Of a DNA stretch of 7,527 bases, positions 5,508 through 7,527 are shown piece by piece. The stretch spans positions 1 through 7,527 of the forward strand of contig VXPI01000019.1 of the NCBI GenBank assembly GCA_009839585.1. Direction: 5' to 3'. The position numbers and the translations under genes were made by a program. This stretch comes from Gammaproteobacteria bacterium (GTDB lineage: Bacteria; Pseudomonadota; Gammaproteobacteria; Arenicellales; Poriferihabitantaceae). Within the stretch, counting starts at the first letter, position 1, and each line of letters begins with the position of its first letter. A model generated the notes under the pieces. That model did not search any database, was not told the origin of the DNA, and worked only from the letters and a program-made list of their open reading frames with translations.

Positions 5508-6815
5508 TCACTCAAGCAATTCAAGAATATCACCTGCGACATGAAATGAGCCAAAAACCACAATCCGGTCATGGGGTTCTGCAAGATCCATTACATGTCT
5601 ATAGGCTGTCTTTGGATTGTCATGACAGGCAATATGATTGCAATCACAAATATCCTTGAGCCTGCTCTTGAGATCGGTTGAGGATTGTCCCCGCTCTCCA
5701 GAAACCCCAGCAAGATGCCAGCAATCTACATGGGACAATATGGGGCAGATAACTTCATCGGGTTTCTTGTCAATTAACGCGCCAAATATCGCAATGGTGT
5801 TTCCCTGGACTGGATTCTGAATCAGGAATCTGGACAAAGCTGCTATAGAGTCCAGATTATGAGCCACATCCATGATGATCAGCGGTGATGTGCCCAGAAT
5901 CTGGCATCGCCCCGGCAACACGGAACGACTAATTCCCGACAAAACTTCCTCGACACGCAACCCCAGCCGATCAGCCAATATCGCCAAAACTGCCACAGCT
6001 CCTGCCAAATTATCACGCTGATGAGCACCAGCCAGCGGAAACGAAATAGGGCCAACAGTCTTCCATGCCCATTTACATCGGGAACTTTTGCTGTCCCAGT
6101 ACAGAGCATCGCCCTCAAATCGAATATCAAAGTCTTGCCCGATTGCCAATAACTCAACAGATTTTTCTTTTGCAAACGAAACCAGTGATTGCGGGATGCT
6201 TCGGTCGGAACAAATCGCTGTACTCCCCTCACGCATGACTTCGGCCTTCTCAAGCGCAATAGTCTCCCGATCATTGCCGAGCCAGGCCTGATGATCCAGT
6301 CCGATTGATGTCACCACGGCAAGGTCGCTATCCATCATGTTGACAGCATCTAGCCTTCCCCCCATTCCCACTTCAAGAATCTGGACATCCAGGGCATACC
6401 TTGAAAATAGCCATAACGCCGATAGCGTGGCATACTCGAAATATGTCAGTGGAATATCTCCAACAACTTCTTCTATCTCGCAAAAGGACTGACATATTTC
6501 ATCAGAGGTGGCTTCCTCGCCATTGATTCTGATTCTTTCATTAAAGCGCATTAGGTGTGGTGAGGTATAGGCACCCACTGAACAACGACTGGAACAGAGA
6601 GTCGACTCCAGCAATCGAACCGTGGAACCCTTGCCATTCGTCCCGGCAACAGTAATCGTCAAGGCAGCCTTTGGCTTGCCCAGCCTTGACCAGACCTCGG
6701 TGACCCTCTCAAGCGTCATGTCAATCGATCGGAAATGACGGGTCTGGATATACTCGACCCATTGACGTAAATCGAAATCCTGAAATGGAATTCGAGAGCC
6801 AATGTCAGACTTCAT
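5508..6815 (-). CDS. folC: Bifunctional dihydrofolate synthase / folylpolyglutamate synthase
   Basis: FolC adds glutamate to dihydropteroate to form dihydrofolate, then extends the polyglutamate tail of folates, using ATP in the cytosol. It is an ADP-forming ligase of the Mur ligase type. The product is 435 aa (E. coli 422). Visible motifs are the P-loop GTNGKGST (58-65), YTSPHL (83-88), the EVGMGGRLDAVN segment (148-159), GLDH (172-175), K190 in LEKAEVMR (the place of the carbamylated lysine), PGRCQI (301-306), DVAHN (316-320) and FGSFHVAGD near the C-terminus. The ATG at 6815 gives the expected N-terminal helix before TLERV. No Shine-Dalgarno is seen (TTTCCGGCC precedes ATG). It follows accD by 63 bases. 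A single-function FPGS is possible, but gammaproteobacterial FolC next to accD is normally bifunctional. Confidence 0.97.
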   Translation of the reverse strand: MKSDIGSRIPFQDFDLRQWVEYIQTRHFRSIDMTLERVTEVWSRLGKPKAALTITVAGTNGKGSTVRLLESTLCSSRCSVGAYTSPHLMRFNERIRINGEEATSDEICQSFCEIEEVVGDIPLTYFEYATLSALWLFSRYALDVQILEVGMGGRLDAVNMMDSDLAVVTSIGLDHQAWLGNDRETIALEKAEVMREGSTAICSDRSIPQSLVSFAKEKSVELLAIGQDFDIRFEGDALYWDSKSSRCKWAWKTVGPISFPLAGAHQRDNLAGAVAVLAILADRLGLRVEEVLSGISRSVLPGRCQILGTSPLIIMDVAHNLDSIAALSRFLIQNPVQGNTIAIFGALIDKKPDEVICPILSHVDCWHLAGVSGERGQSSTDLKSRLKDICDCNHIACHDNPKTAYRHVMDLAEPHDRIVVFGSFHVAGDILELLE

Positions 6816-6878
6816 GGCCGGAAATGGTTGATAATCGATAAAAGAAGAAAAAAGATCAAGCCAGTCTAGTGGAGTTCT
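6816..6878. other. accD-folC junction with a pyrimidine tract
   Basis: On the minus strand a run of 14 pyrimidines (6853-6840) starts with six T and lies after the accD stop. The only stem before it is weak: CAAGC and GCTTG, five pairs around a loop of nearly 30 bases. This could be a leaky terminator or just A+T-rich spacer. I do not call it an intrinsic terminator. Confidence 0.25.
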
Positions 6879-7527
6879 TTACTGAAAATGCTTGGTTTCC
6901 GAAAAATCGCGTTTACCGAACCCCAGTTTGATCAACAGGTTGGTGACTTCTTTTCTCATGCTTCTACGATCAACAATCATGTCAATCGCCCCATGCTGAA
7001 GCAGGAACTCGGAACGCTGAAACCCTTCCGGCAAACTCGCACGTACCGTCTGCTCAATGACTCTGGGCCCAGCAAACCCGATCAAGGCATTGGGCTCGGC
7101 AATGATCAAGTCACCCAGCATGGCAAGACTTGCCGACACACCGCCCATGGTCGGGTTGGTCAATACCGAAATATAGGGAATTTGCTGTTTGGCCAGTCGT
7201 GCAATCACTGCAGATGTTTTGGACATTTGCATCAACGAATACAACCCCTCTTGCATACGGGCTCCACCGCTAGAAGCAAAACACACTAATGGTTGTGCCA
7301 TTTCAAGACTGGCTTCTGCTGCCAGAACAAACCGTTGGCCGACTACCGACCCCATTGAACCACCCAAAAAATCAAATTCAAAGGCTGATACTGTGACCGG
7401 CGTACCATTTAATTTGCCGACCGCAACCTTGAGTGCTTCCGTGCTATCCGTGTTCTTTTGTGCATCAGCCAGACGATCCTTGTAGCGTTTCTGATCCTTG
7501 AATTTAAGATGATCGATGGGCCTCAGA
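6879..7527 (-). CDS. accD: Acetyl-CoA carboxylase carboxyltransferase beta subunit, C-terminal part
   Basis: AccD with AccA forms the carboxyltransferase that moves CO2 from biotinyl-BCCP to acetyl-CoA, giving malonyl-CoA for fatty acid synthesis in the cytosol. The gene runs off the right edge: 215 codons are visible, and the N-terminal third with its four-Cys zinc ribbon is outside. The visible part begins [19 protein letters not shown] and contains the crotonase-fold motifs [29 protein letters not shown] [10 protein letters not shown], and [11 protein letters not shown], all close to E. coli AccD. The reading frame is open to the edge, so the internal ATG at 7367 is not the start. The C-terminus, ending [11 protein letters not shown], is shorter than the acidic, proline-rich tail of E. 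coli AccD. It is the first visible gene of the series leading to purF. Confidence 0.98.
   Translation of the reverse strand, partial: LRPIDHLKFKDQKRYKDRLADAQKNTDSTEALKVAVGKLNGTPVTVSAFEFDFLGGSMGSVVGQRFVLAAEASLEMAQPLVCFASSGGARMQEGLYSLMQMSKTSAVIARLAKQQIPYISVLTNPTMGGVSASLAMLGDLIIAEPNALIGFAGPRVIEQTVRASLPEGFQRSEFLLQHGAIDMIVDRRSMRKEVTNLLIKLGFGKRDFSETKHFQ

Noticed and set aside
5359..5544. 61-codon plus-strand open frame across the folC-dedD gap
   Set aside because: It reads through the tandem repeat as a duplicated peptide, overlaps the folC end in antisense, has no recognised family and no Shine-Dalgarno.

Overview
The window is a housekeeping stretch from a gammaproteobacterium. I base this on the gene order accD-folC-dedD-cvpA-purF, which is the Escherichia/Pseudomonas arrangement, on the E. 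coli-type PurF, and on the presence of LpxH, which implies a Gram-negative outer membrane with lipid A. Base composition looks moderate (near 50% GC by eye, not computed). I see no mobile element, CRISPR array, phage gene or toxin-antitoxin pair, and every complete gene is intact. Genus and species cannot be given from the sequence alone.

Layout from left to right. At 1-46 is the 5' part of an initiator tRNA (tRNA-fMet, minus strand), cut by the window edge, with a good sigma70-type promoter that overlaps the stop codon of the next gene. cysS (cysteinyl-tRNA synthetase, minus strand) fills 83-1486. A 200-base divergent intergenic region (1487-1695) separates it from lpxH (lipid A pathway, plus strand, 1696-2412). 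lpxH converges on purF with only 11 bases between the two stop codons. From 2424 to the right edge everything is on the minus strand, transcribed right to left as accD (3' part only), folC, a dedD-like SPOR gene, cvpA and purF. The gaps in this series are 63, 252, 112 and 14 bases.

How the genes work together. accD feeds malonyl-CoA to fatty acid synthesis. folC makes dihydrofolate and polyglutamylated folates, the one-carbon carriers used by purine synthesis. purF catalyses the first committed step of purine synthesis. cvpA and the dedD-like gene encode envelope proteins that travel with this operon in many Gammaproteobacteria. lpxH makes lipid X for lipid A. cysS and the initiator tRNA serve translation.

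No new biological system is evident. The observations most worth a second look are regulatory or evolutionary. They are a perfect 18-bp tandem repeat that builds the -10 box of a putative promoter upstream of dedD, a perfect 14-bp palindrome closer to dedD, symmetric and helically phased motifs around the putative cysS -10 box, a mini-ORF overlapping the cvpA start codon, a CysRS of a type unlike that of E. coli, the absence of ppiB between cysS and lpxH, and a general lack of Shine-Dalgarno sequences at the visible starts.
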